From Apostichopus japonicus (taxonomy: Eukaryota; Echinodermata; Holothuroidea; Aspidochirotida; Stichopodidae), in NCBI RefSeq assembly GCF_037975245.1, contig NC_092576.1:22011611-22075610 (forward strand): 64,000 nucleotides of DNA. The letters run 5' to 3'. Under the pieces are notes generated by a model. It did no database searches. It had not been told where the DNA came from and worked only from the letters and a program-made list of their open reading frames with translations. A program made the translations under genes and the position numbers. Within the stretch, counting starts at the first letter, position 1; every line of letters begins with the position of its first letter. Shown in pieces: positions 1-9,159 of the stretch.

Positions 1-184
1 ACCTGTAATTCCTGATAGTGGAGACTTGTTTCCCTTCTCCGAAGAGTGAGAGGAGGAACTCGGCTATCTGTGTCACAGAGGCAGCAGGCAGCAGTATCTG
101 TCTCGGTCGGCACCATTGGTCGAACTTCCGCAGACGGGAATCGTAAGTCGCTGCGGTCGTTCCCCTTCTAGCGTCGGCTGCCAT
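1..184 (-). CDS. Tyrosine recombinase (integrase) of DIRS element, N-terminal 61 codons
   Basis: This frame opens at an ATG at 184 and stays open to the window edge, overlapping the end of the RT ORF by 112 bases in another frame. The visible part reads as the SAM-like core-binding domain of a DIRS tyrosine recombinase: TYDSRLRKFDQWC, then SVTQIAEFLLSLF, then STIRNYR. In the family this domain grips DNA and is followed by the catalytic domain with the R-H-R-Y residues, which lies outside the window. The enzyme would integrate the circular cDNA. The start codon choice is tentative, because the frame may extend further upstream or be translated through the overlap. Identification rests on motif pattern and on position after RT/RNase H. 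Confidence 0.75.
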   Translation of the reverse strand, partial: MAADARRGTTAATYDSRLRKFDQWCRPRQILLPAASVTQIAEFLLSLFGEGKQVSTIRNYR

Positions 185-2178
185 CGCGGCAGCTGCTTCT
201 GAAAAGCCTCTCTGTCGTAGGGAAGACCGGACAGCCTCCAGGCAACTAATTGTAACCCCTTGATGTCTGGGTGGGAGAGAGTTCCCTGTCTCTGGGACAG
301 TAGGTGGGGCTTGTCCGGTAGACTCACTGGGGCGTCCATGAGGAGTTGGGGGATCTCGGCGAACCAGGGTCTGCGAGGCCAGAACGGGGCTATTAGTGTG
401 AACCTGCCCTTGGAGTTCCGAATTTTCCTGAGGACTTGTCCGATCATACATAGCGGCGGGAAGATGTACGCATCCATGTGGTCCCAGGAGAGGGACATTG
501 CGTCCGTGTGGTAGGCCAGGGGGTGGAATCGTCTGGAACAGAAGGTCTGGAGTTTGTTGTTCTTGTGTGTTGCGAACAGGTCTATCGTGGGCCTGCCGAA
601 GATCGAAAAGATTCTGTCGCAAGTCTCCTGTTCCAGAGACCATTCGTTGGGGTCTATATGCCCCCTGGATAGGGCGTCCGCCATCACGTTGAGCTTGCCT
701 GCGATGTGGGAAGCCCTTAGGATCGTGCCGGAGTCCTCGGCCGCTGTTATCACCTCCCACGCGAGTCGGCACAGTCTCTCTGAGCGGGTGCCCCCCTGCC
801 GATTGATGTAGGCCACCACTGTCGTGTTGTCGGTGAAGATTGTGGTTATCGTTCCCTGTACGTGGTCGTTGAAAGCTTCCAGGGCTCTTTTGACCGCCAT
901 CATCTCCAGGATGTTGATGTGGAGAGATGTTTCTGTTTGGGACCACGTCCCCCATGCTGTGCGATTGCTCCAGTGAGCTCCCCATCCGGACAGTGACGCG
1001 TCCGTCGTTATCGATGTCATTGGTAGCTGTATCGCAAAGGGTACCCCTGAACTCCAGTTGTTTGGGTCGAGCCACCATCGAAAGTGTTGTGTGACCTCCT
1101 CTGACCTGTAGATGAGCGTTGTTTTGTCTGGGTCTGTAGGGTCTGCGGACCTCAGCAGGTGCAGTTGCAGAGGTCGCATGTGTAGCCTGCACAGTCTCAC
1201 TATATCGACGAGGCTGGCCATGAGTCCCAGGGCCCGGAGCCATGTCCCCGTTGGTGACCCCCGGTGTGCCAAGATCTGTTGTGTGGTCGCCTTGACTGCC
1301 GCGACTCTTTCTTCTGAGGGTCGGGCTACCCCGGTGGTGAAGTCCAGTATGGCCCCGAGGAACTGGATCGTCTGGGAGGGTGATAGCCGTGATTTCTTCT
1401 GGTTCACGATCCAGCCCAGTTCTTGAAGGGTCTGGAGCGTTTTGTGGACGTTGTTGGTTGCTTCCGATAGACTGTTCCCTACTACCAACCAGTCGTCTAG
1501 ATATACGTAGAGGGTGACCCCTCTTTTTCTGAGGTAGGCGACTACTGCTCCCGCGACTCTCGTGAAGGTTCTGGGAGCCGTGGCTAGGCCGAATGGGAGC
1601 GCCCGGAACTGGTAGTCTTGTTCTGCGTACCGGAACGCTAGGAATCGTCGGTGTTCTTTGTGTATCAAGATGTGCAGGTAGGCGTCCCGTAAGTCTACGG
1701 TCGCCGCCCACATGCCCTTTCTGAGTAGGGGTAATATTAAGTTTAAGGTCTCCATGCGGAAGTGTTTTGGTCTGATGTGTTTTGTGTTCAGGGGTTTTAG
1801 GTTTAGAATGGGACGCCAGGTGCCGTCCCGTTTTTTGGTCAGAAAAAAGGAGGACCGGAAGAGTGGTCCCGTCTCTTCCGGAACTCTTGTAATTGCCTGC
1901 TTGGCCAGCAGGGCCAGAATTTCCCCTTCTAGGGCTAAGCGTTTGACGGGGTCCGTGGGTGTGAGTGTCTGCCTTCCTCCGCCCCCGAAAGGTGGGCTGG
2001 AGGAGAATTCTATTTTGTACCCATGTTTGACTGTGTCCAACACCCACTTGTCCCCGCCAATAAATTCCCATTGCTGGGAGAAGTTTGTTAGTCTCCCCCC
2101 CACCGGCGGAATGGCCGCGGTGAGGTGGGCACCCCTAGGGCTGGGCGGCGAACGCTGGTCGATTGGAGGAGCGGTCAC
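73..2178 (-). CDS. DIRS reverse transcriptase / RNase H polyprotein
   Basis: A complete ORF of 701 residues. The reverse transcriptase part shows LTKKRDGTWRPILNLKPLN near residue 113, motif A VDLRDAY at 161-167, motif B ALPFGLATAPRTF near 193, catalytic YLDD at 226-229 and FLGAILD near 273. RNase H follows, with TTDAS at 391-395, a glutamate in ILEMMAVKRAL at 425, FTDN at 448-451 and HIAGKLNVMADALSR at 491-505, so the catalytic D-E-D-D set appears present. After about residue 530 comes the DIRS-type C-terminal module (IDLFATHKN, FPPL, LIAPFWPRRPW), which some authors compare with methyltransferases; I cannot confirm that activity. The ORF overlaps the Gag ORF by 44 bases in a shifted frame. 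Its product copies element RNA into cDNA. No disruption is visible. Confidence 0.95.
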   Translation of the reverse strand: MTAPPIDQRSPPSPRGAHLTAAIPPVGGRLTNFSQQWEFIGGDKWVLDTVKHGYKIEFSSSPPFGGGGRQTLTPTDPVKRLALEGEILALLAKQAITRVPEETGPLFRSSFFLTKKRDGTWRPILNLKPLNTKHIRPKHFRMETLNLILPLLRKGMWAATVDLRDAYLHILIHKEHRRFLAFRYAEQDYQFRALPFGLATAPRTFTRVAGAVVAYLRKRGVTLYVYLDDWLVVGNSLSEATNNVHKTLQTLQELGWIVNQKKSRLSPSQTIQFLGAILDFTTGVARPSEERVAAVKATTQQILAHRGSPTGTWLRALGLMASLVDIVRLCRLHMRPLQLHLLRSADPTDPDKTTLIYRSEEVTQHFRWWLDPNNWSSGVPFAIQLPMTSITTDASLSGWGAHWSNRTAWGTWSQTETSLHINILEMMAVKRALEAFNDHVQGTITTIFTDNTTVVAYINRQGGTRSERLCRLAWEVITAAEDSGTILRASHIAGKLNVMADALSRGHIDPNEWSLEQETCDRIFSIFGRPTIDLFATHKNNKLQTFCSRRFHPLAYHTDAMSLSWDHMDAYIFPPLCMIGQVLRKIRNSKGRFTLIAPFWPRRPWFAEIPQLLMDAPVSLPDKPHLLSQRQGTLSHPDIKGLQLVAWRLSGLPYDREAFQKQLPRWQPTLEGERPQRLTIPVCGSSTNGADRDRYCCLLPL

Positions 2179-4255
2179 TGTCCCGTCTGGTCGACGTGGA
2201 GCCTCTGCCTCCTCTGGGGGCCCAGGGGCGGGTTGGACGGAAGGCTGCCCCCCGGCTTCGGCCTCTGAGAGCTCCTCTGCTCATAGATTTGGCGGGTGCT
2301 GCTCTCGTTCCCCTAGGTGCTCTGCTCTCCCTCGGGCGGAAGGGTCTGGTTCTCTGGGTAGGTGGGGGTCGGAATTCTGATTTGGCCAGAGTCTCCCTTC
2401 GGGCTACCTCTTCCTGGAGTTTCTTTTGGAAGCAGCCCGCAAAAAGGTCTTCCCCGAGGATTGGTAGTTCCAGCATACTGTCCTTCGCCTCCGTCGAAGG
2501 CCAATGGATGGCGGAGACGATGTTTTGTCTACGGGCCTTAACGGACCTGGTAGCGACCCTTGCAAATTGATCGTACGCGAGTCTGACGAGGGGGCCCAGC
2601 AGCAGGAGGAGCTGGCCCGCTTCGTCCCTGGATACTTGGCTGCTGTCCTCAGGGAGCTGTTGGTGGTGTCGCATAAGGACTTCGGCTGATAGCATTAGTA
2701 CCGATGCGAACTTCATGCCCGAACGGGCTGCCATGTCCACCTCTACCAAAAGCTCTTCTAGCTTCCTCTGGTCCGGGGTCTTGAACACGTGTGTGGATGA
2801 GGCCCCTTGTTCGGCTTTTAATCTCTCCTTGGCCTCCTGGGGAATGGTTGGGCATCTGAATAGATCCTTCCATGCCTCGTCAGGTACCCTGACCGCTCTA
2901 TCTGCCCTGGCCGGGAAGGCCGTCCACTTGGTCTTGTTGGCAATGGCCTCAAATCTGTCATAACAGGTTGCGTCTACTGGTATGGTAGTTTTGGGCTTAT
3001 ATGACGCTTCGCCGGTCGCCGTCAATTTTGATACCCGGCCCGCCTTCTGCGGTTGCGTCTCGGGTTCCTCGAACCCCAGGTGTCGTCTGAATATGTCTGC
3101 CGCCCGTGTTATTAGCTCCTGTGGGAGGGCTCCTCCTGTCACGGGTGCTTCCTCCGGTTCGTAATTGTGACCAAAGCTGTCCTCCATAGGATCGTAGTCG
3201 AGAGGATCTGGATCTATGGGCTCCCCTTCGTCCTCCAAGCCGGAAAGATTCACCGACGCTCTGCAATCCAGAGCGTCCGGGTCCGGGGCCGGTTGCGGGG
3301 CCATGGTCGATACGGGGCTGGTAGGGCCCGGTGCCACGTCGGCTACCGTGGGCGTCCTTTGCTCCAGCAGGGGCCGTAGCAGGCCGGTGAGTTTGGAAAG
3401 CCAAGCTGGTTCCTCTTCCTGACGCCGTCTCGGGGACCGGCGCCTCCTCTTGGATCTTCTGTATCCATCGTCGGAAGAGTCCGAGGACTCGTCGGAGATT
3501 GGAGAGTATCTCTTCCTCTCTCTACGTCTTGGGGATCTTGTATGCGACCCCGATCTCTCCCTTCTGGGTCGGCGGGAGGACTCTCTCTCCCTACTTTCTC
3601 GGGCCGGGATCTCCGTCGGAACCCGCCTCTCCGGCTCCCTGTCCGGCTCCCTGGATCGGGACCGGCTCCGTCTCCGCGTCCCCTCGGTTGCTCTCTCTTT
3701 AGGACCCGAGCCTCCCACGGCCGGGGGGCCGCGCTCTGTGGGTCTGTTTAGCTGCGGCCCGGACTGAGACGGAGTCTCCAGCTCGGCCGAGCTGTGCCTC
3801 TGCTTTGGAGGTCTTTTCCTGGCAGGAGCCTTGCCTTTGCTCCTGCCCTTCCCTCTGGCCGTAACTGATCCGGACGTAGCCGGGGCCGTTAGGGGAATTC
3901 TTTCTCTTTCTCTTTCCTCTCTCTCTACCTCTTTCTCTCCTTCGGCCCTCTCCTGGCCACTCTCCTCCACCTCTCTCTCTACTACTCCCTCCTCCTCTCT
4001 ATCTCCCGTTATTCCTGGAACCTCCGGCGCCCCGATTGCGCTCGGGATCGAGTCCAGCCTTCCCTGGAGCTTGCTACGTAAGCCCTCAAGCCACAGGTCG
4101 ATGTCCTGCCACTGAGCTGGTGTAAACTTAATACACACCAGGCAGGGGTCTCGTCGAGTGCAGGATCTGCATTTTGGACAAAGGTCGTGTTCGTCCCAGG
4201 CTCTGCCTGGGCGAAACATAGAGCAGTTGATGCACTTCAATGGATTGCGTGACAT
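2135..4255 (-). CDS. Gag-like ORF1 of DIRS element, Cys-rich and RS-rich
   Basis: A complete ORF of 706 residues. At the N-terminus seven cysteines (C8, C11, C26, C29, C32, C38, C41) form a compact CxxC-type cluster likely to bind zinc. A charged, Glu/Arg-rich stretch follows. From about residue 190 to 275 comes a strongly Arg/Ser-rich region with SRSRSRE-like repeats that resembles an RS domain. The middle part (about 370-600) is ordinary mixed sequence likely to form the capsid-like fold. The C-terminus is again Arg-rich (PRGTRAAPAKS and RGRSRG), suited to nucleic-acid binding. Its place upstream of RT/RNase H and its length fit DIRS ORF1. The role as an RNA-packaging structural protein is inferred from position and composition, not from a recognised Gag domain. 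Confidence 0.85.
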   Translation of the reverse strand: MSRNPLKCINCSMFRPGRAWDEHDLCPKCRSCTRRDPCLVCIKFTPAQWQDIDLWLEGLRSKLQGRLDSIPSAIGAPEVPGITGDREEEGVVEREVEESGQERAEGEKEVEREERERERIPLTAPATSGSVTARGKGRSKGKAPARKRPPKQRHSSAELETPSQSGPQLNRPTERGPPAVGGSGPKERATEGTRRRSRSRSREPDREPERRVPTEIPARESRERESSRRPRRERSGSHTRSPRRRERKRYSPISDESSDSSDDGYRRSKRRRRSPRRRQEEEPAWLSKLTGLLRPLLEQRTPTVADVAPGPTSPVSTMAPQPAPDPDALDCRASVNLSGLEDEGEPIDPDPLDYDPMEDSFGHNYEPEEAPVTGGALPQELITRAADIFRRHLGFEEPETQPQKAGRVSKLTATGEASYKPKTTIPVDATCYDRFEAIANKTKWTAFPARADRAVRVPDEAWKDLFRCPTIPQEAKERLKAEQGASSTHVFKTPDQRKLEELLVEVDMAARSGMKFASVLMLSAEVLMRHHQQLPEDSSQVSRDEAGQLLLLLGPLVRLAYDQFARVATRSVKARRQNIVSAIHWPSTEAKDSMLELPILGEDLFAGCFQKKLQEEVARRETLAKSEFRPPPTQRTRPFRPRESRAPRGTRAAPAKSMSRGALRGRSRGAAFRPTRPWAPRGGRGSTSTRRDSDRSSNRPAFAAQP

Positions 4256-5000
4256 GCTGAATAACCGGATTAAGGAAGATTACTTCTTAGTGATAAATGA
4301 ACAACAATAGAAGCTTAACGTAAGAGGGGAGAACTAGGGAGGGAATTAGGCTTAGGTGGAGCGTAGCGTAACCTAGCAACGGTAAACAAGGTAACGCTAC
4401 GGGGTGGCCTAACATGAAAATGCAAGCTGAAACAAAAATGAGAGAGCGAGAAATACATACGAAAAAGAGTGAATATAAGTGAGCAATATGAATCCCCAAA
4501 AGGGGGACGAGAGAAACTAATTGGGGGAAGAAGCTAGTAAACAAGCTAAGAAAACACAATAACAACAACACGCTTTAGCGTGGGGAGGAATAGGGCGGGA
4601 ACCTAGGCAGTTTCGCGGAACTGCTAACCCCGCCGCAAACCAACCCGAGGAGGAAACGCACTACGAAAACAGTCCCCAAAACCCTCCCTTTTTGATAAAA
4701 AGGATACTTATCGGTCAGGAAAGGACTGTCAAACTTCTAAAGATCCGAAGCTAAAAAACTTCCGGCGATCGTCGAAGAAAACCAAGACAATTTTCCAAGG
4801 AAACTATCCACAAGAAAAATATGCGTGTAGGCACTTGGAATGGTAGAATGAAAAAGGAGGAGGGACCGGAAGGGGGGTCCGGTCATAGAGGGCGCACAGT
4901 GTTATTTATTTACCAGGACTTTATAGGCACGGTAGAATGAGGTGCTAAGGTTGTGAGGAGACAGGTAAGCGAGGAGCGAAGTAAATAATAGTTTCTAAGA
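4256..5000 (-). other. Probable 5' leader and terminal region of the DIRS element
   Basis: Non-coding, GC-richer than the DNA to its right. It contains a short inverted motif around 4,860-4,885 (a GGACCGG...CCGGTC fold) and a repeated GGTAGAATGA motif near 4,840 and 4,930. It lies directly upstream of the Gag-like ORF and should hold the promoter and left terminal repeat, but the terminus could not be proven without the other end of the element. Confidence 0.45.
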
Positions 5001-7244
5001 AATTTTAAGAAACCTACGTTAAATAAAGGTTGTTAAATTCACATATTTTTCTTATGCTTTCCCTAATATCATTTCCCACTTTTTATTATACTAATATTTT
5101 TGCAAGGCAAATCATTCATGGAAGTTAATGTTTGCCAATACATTCAGATTGTACTCTTTTCAAGCGCCGACCAAGAGGGTGGTGGCGGTCCCCTTACCCC
5201 CACCATCACGCATTTTAAACTTACATAGCATTTCAAAGTTGTTATATCACAATGTTGCGTTAAGCCTTACAATGACATAATATAAGTCAACTATGCCTCA
5301 GAAGTTATCATTTGAAGTCTTAAGTTTCCTTTTTTCTGGAAAAGGACTATAGACCCACCCCCCCCACACTTTTCATGCTGGTTTTACTGACCTTCTGTAC
5401 AAAACATAACGATTGTCTATTCTTTGCGTTGATAATGTCTTTGATGTGATAACGTCTTTGATGTCATCATACTGAGCTAATATTACCCATAGGATATTTC
5501 AAGTACGGTACATCTAGTCCCTACGATTCTGTTACACTTTTGGTCTGTCTAGTGTTCGCTTATCATCTCGCCGTTATACACGGCCAGTGATATCCGCTGA
5601 TACAGATGTTGCTTTTATTTTCAATGTATTCAGAGACTGCATGTGGACGAGAACTAAATAATACAGTAGGCCTATACCTTTCTCCAAGATTTCATATATC
5701 ACTAATCCTGAGTTATACTAGTCCCCTTGCTGTAGTACGCATAATTTACATCACTATCGTTGTGTAAGTAAATATAATTAGGAATGTGTCAAGTATTGTG
5801 TTGATCTCATAACATTCAACCTAGAAATGCGTCTCACAAATTCCAGATAAACAATAAGTTTGTTGCTATGTTAGATTTTGCGGCGTTATTCTGTAATTCA
5901 GATTGATAGAATAGTTTAAGCGTAGATGTGGTTATGTTTTATATGTGGGTAGGTGTTTGTGTGGGGGGGGGGCTTTGACAGACTCCCAGGGGTATTAAAA
6001 CTTTCATTGGAAGGGGAAAGCACAACAAAACCTTACACGATCATTGTCGCAGTGTAATTTAGTTGCCCAAAGTGTATGATACAATTACATTTGGGAAAGA
6101 GATTTAAAGCATAGATTGATGTGATGGCTACTCACAAAACTTTATGATAGGGCAGTGATTGCAAAAGAGCTAAATGAAAGGAATATGTTGTTAAGTGTTC
6201 AGTGTTGTTAGGTATATATTATTTGGTTCGTTGTTACCATCCCAAGACTCTGTTTTGGGTGTCTCCATCATACAAATTCATTACTCTCTTGTATGTGAAT
6301 CAACAAGTCAACAGACTTTCACATAGTTGGTTAAGCCTTTAAATAAATGTACGAAATTTGAAATGTGTCCATTATGACGTCAGACAATACCCTTCACATT
6401 TCTTGTTTCCAAGGATGATGGAATGATTCCAACCGGAATAGTGTCTGGCAGAACGTATACGCCAAACCTATGGATAGAAGCAGAGTAATCATCGTGTAAG
6501 ATGTAGAAGACGTAGAGGAATGTCCTCTTAGTATGGTTTAATGTTTACCAAATCAATTAAAATAAGCAAAGTTAACAACAATAACAAGGAAATAATCACA
6601 CCTGATTGATCATTATGACCCTTGTGTTTTAACCATTGCACGAAAAATATATTAGAATGGGTATATTACTGTAGATAATAACGATTAAAGTTGGAACTGC
6701 TGTATGTAAATGTATGTGATTGATAGTACTTCCAGATCACGTGATTTATATCGTATGTTATTTTCCGTAAATTTATTTAAATGAGAACTAAAATGTCTGA
6801 GATTGGTCACTGTTAAAATATGAAATTTAGAAATCATGAATCTTAAAGCTGAAAAATTGTTTCTTAAACTTAAAAAGTAAGTTTTTTTCAACGCTATGGC
6901 GGATGGCAAACCTGCAAAAACTTGCACTAAAACGGAGGATGAATGGAAGGGAGAGGGGTAGGAGGGTCGAGGACATAGCAACATTCTTTACTGGGCGCAA
7001 CAACTGGTCCTCTCGGGTTATTCAAGAACAAGATAAACACAAAATGTCATATTACATACAAACAAGCAGATACACTGATGTTCCTAATCATTTAAGTGTT
7101 TATTAAATATCAACCTTTACAATTTTATCACATTGCACTCATTAGTTCGTCATTGATTCATATACAATTTAAAAAAATTTTAAAACATTTTTGTGGAGTT
7201 GGTATGAGTTTCCTTAACCATAACAAAATCAATTTCGTATCTAA

Positions 7245-7737
7245 CTATGTTCTCAATAAAGAGATGCATGTGTCCAAAATATCCGACTTCATTCATACCA
7301 AGGAGTTGTTACAACTTCCTGTTTATACTTTATTAAGAGCCACACTAATGCGACCTTCGTTGATTCGCGAAGGAAAGTCTTATTGGAAAGTGCAGGCACA
7401 AGCAGTGAGGTACAGTGGAGTATGTGACTTCGATTTTACGCAAGAAACCATTAAACTGTCAAATTATCTGTAACCTCTCAAAATGTATACTCTGCAGGGG
7501 CATAGCCAAGTTTTTGATGTGTGGGTGGGGGCAAAGTAAATTTTCTGCCACAATTTTCAGGCAGATAGCGGTGGATTCTATGGGAGGGGTATAAGGAGAG
7601 GGGATATCCCCGTACCATTTTTAAATTTTTTGCTATGTTCTCCATAAAGAGATGCATGTGTCCAAAATATCTGACTTCATTCATACCAAGGTGTTTTTAC
7701 AACTTCCTGTTTATACTTTATTAAGAGCCACACTAAT
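7245..7737. repeat. Pair of 105-bp direct repeats 388 bp apart
   Basis: Bases 7245-7349 and 7633-7737 are nearly identical (both begin CTATGTTCTC and end AGCCACACTAAT), with only a few substitutions. The DNA between them does not repeat. No coding potential is evident in either copy. Confidence 0.85.
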
Positions 7738-8063
7738 CACCTTGTAAATATCAGTAATATATTAAACATAAGATTAACCATTTGGTACTGCTGAGAGTAA
7801 AGTAGTTTTGATGTCACAAAGTGCTGTGCCTCGATGGGCTCAAATTACTTTCAAACTTTCGAATTTGAAGATAAGTCACTCACTATCGACAGTATTCTAC
7901 CAAGTATGAAATTAATCCACTCCTATTAAATTTAGGCAATGACGAATCGGAAAATTCAAACCTGGTAACGTTAAGTCGCAACACAATCACTTTCTCATTA
8001 TTTTTAGCACTCTCTCCAAATACCCCCCCCTCACCCATCATCGGCCACATGCCCAGGTTCTAG

Positions 8064-8100
<37 letters not shown>
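8064..8100. repeat. TA dinucleotide microsatellite
   Basis: An almost pure (TA)n run with a single G interruption near 8091. Confidence 0.95.
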
Positions 8101-8464
8101 GTTTGGCTCCCTTTCATTTTTCATTTTTGAGTTAAACTGTAACAACAATCCAAACAAAGAACGTTTTAAACAACCTCCACACAACCCTCAGACCCTCTCT
8201 CACCAATAAACTCTAAAAAATATTACCTATTAATCCATTATATTTCGTTACATTTATATTAACACCCTACAGAATTCCTTTGACGATGGCCTAATTTACT
8301 CAAATAAATCTACTTAAACTAATTAAGTCCAGTTCTAATTGACATTAAAATACAGCAGACTTTACAGTCTCTAATGTTAGTTTAATATTGATAACTTTTA
8401 TTAATTTAATTAATTCCCTGTTTAACTATTATGATGATTCTAACATCTACACCAGAATACTTAC

Positions 8465-8673
8465 CCCAGCTCCTTCAAGCTCGTACACTGTGAGGAGTAA
8501 GACAAGATGGCCGAAAACTCTTCATTAGTTAGTGTCCTGTAATTGTCCCTGATCCACAGCTTCTGGAGAGAACTCAGGATAGAGAGAGAGAGACCAGACT
8601 GAAGGATAAGGTTCAGACCAGACTCATCAACTCTAGGAGAGCAGTCTAATAGACGCACACAGGAGATAGGAAT
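8465..8673 (-). CDS. LRR-like exon, probably of the DED-NACHT receptor gene
   Basis: On the minus strand a good acceptor (CTTTCATTCTAG) precedes 8673 and a consensus donor (GTAAGT) follows 8465. The 209-base exon is open in phase 0 and leaves two bases at its end. It encodes about 69 residues with leucine-rich spacing: SGLNLILQSGLSLSILSSLQ, then KLWIRDNYRTL, then CTSLKELG. This matches the single or paired LRR units encoded by separate exons in NLR genes, where the LRRs act as sensor and autoinhibitory region. The NACHT exon 6.2 kb upstream ends in phase 0, so the two could splice directly. Membership in the same gene is inferred from strand, phase and domain order. No further LRR exon was found to the left. 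Confidence 0.65.
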
Positions 8674-9057
8674 CTAGAATGAAAGAATAGAGTTACTGAT
8701 AATAGAGATAAATATATTGGATTTGGTTAGGATTAAAATATTTATTATGATATTATAAATAGGAGAAAAAAAGACTTCAATATAAAGGAAAGTAAGGCGA
8801 TAAACAAGGACAATTAGGTCGTGTTAGTTTAAAAAGAAATACATTGTTGGAACGGAAATAAGGGGTTGATTTTAGGGGGAATCGAATACAAATAGGAATA
8901 AATGGTTTAGATTGGAGAAAATAGATTAGGTTATGTAGGATTCAAGGATTATTTGTTATTGTTTAACGATGAAATGATTAATTAAAGGCTAGTAGCTTGT
9001 AAGGTTTAATAAAATAAGAATGCAATTAAGGATACAAATGAATAGAGTGAAGCAATT

Positions 9058-9082
9058 TTAATTAATTAATTAATTAATTAAT
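9058..9082. repeat. TTAA tetranucleotide microsatellite
   Basis: About six tandem copies of TTAA, inside the long intron of the NLR gene. Confidence 0.9.
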
Positions 9083-9159
9083 AGGAAACACAGCTCAAAG
9101 ACGGGGTGAGAAGGTTACAAAGATTGGGTAATCAAGAATTGAAATTATTCTATCTTTTG

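Larger units (their letters stand above)
1..5000 (-). mobile_element. DIRS-type tyrosine-recombinase retrotransposon, left part cut by window edge
   Basis: Three overlapping ORFs on the minus strand occur in the order Gag-like, reverse transcriptase/RNase H, tyrosine recombinase N-terminus. This order and overlap are characteristic of the DIRS order, which integrates with a tyrosine recombinase rather than a DDE integrase. The element is clearly more GC-rich than the AT-rich DNA to its right. The change falls between about 4,900 and 5,000, which I take as the approximate 5' end; exact terminal repeats could not be fixed. The 3' part, with most of the recombinase and the terminal and internal complementary repeats, lies outside the window. 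The two complete ORFs have no stops or frameshifts, so the copy looks young. It has the same orientation as the NLR gene to its right, whose 3' end was not found. Confidence 0.9.
5001..8464. other. AT-rich non-coding stretch, no gene seen
   Basis: No convincing coding exon, on either strand, between the DIRS element and the LRR-like exon. It contains a 105-bp direct repeat pair and a TA microsatellite (annotated separately), homopolymer runs of C and G near 5,360 and 5,970, and an isolated CRE palindrome at 6375. If the NLR gene runs leftwards past 8,465, its remaining LRR exons or 3' UTR should lie here or beyond the window; I could not find them. Confidence 0.5.

Noticed and set aside
260-3767. 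Many ORFs on the plus strand across the DIRS element
   Set aside because: They are shadows of the GC-rich Gag and RT ORFs; none shows family motifs.
6685-7473. ORFs of 99 and 125 codons on opposite strands
   Set aside because: Composition is that of translated AT-rich DNA. The longer one is partly made of the 105-bp direct repeat, and no splice or domain signals were seen.
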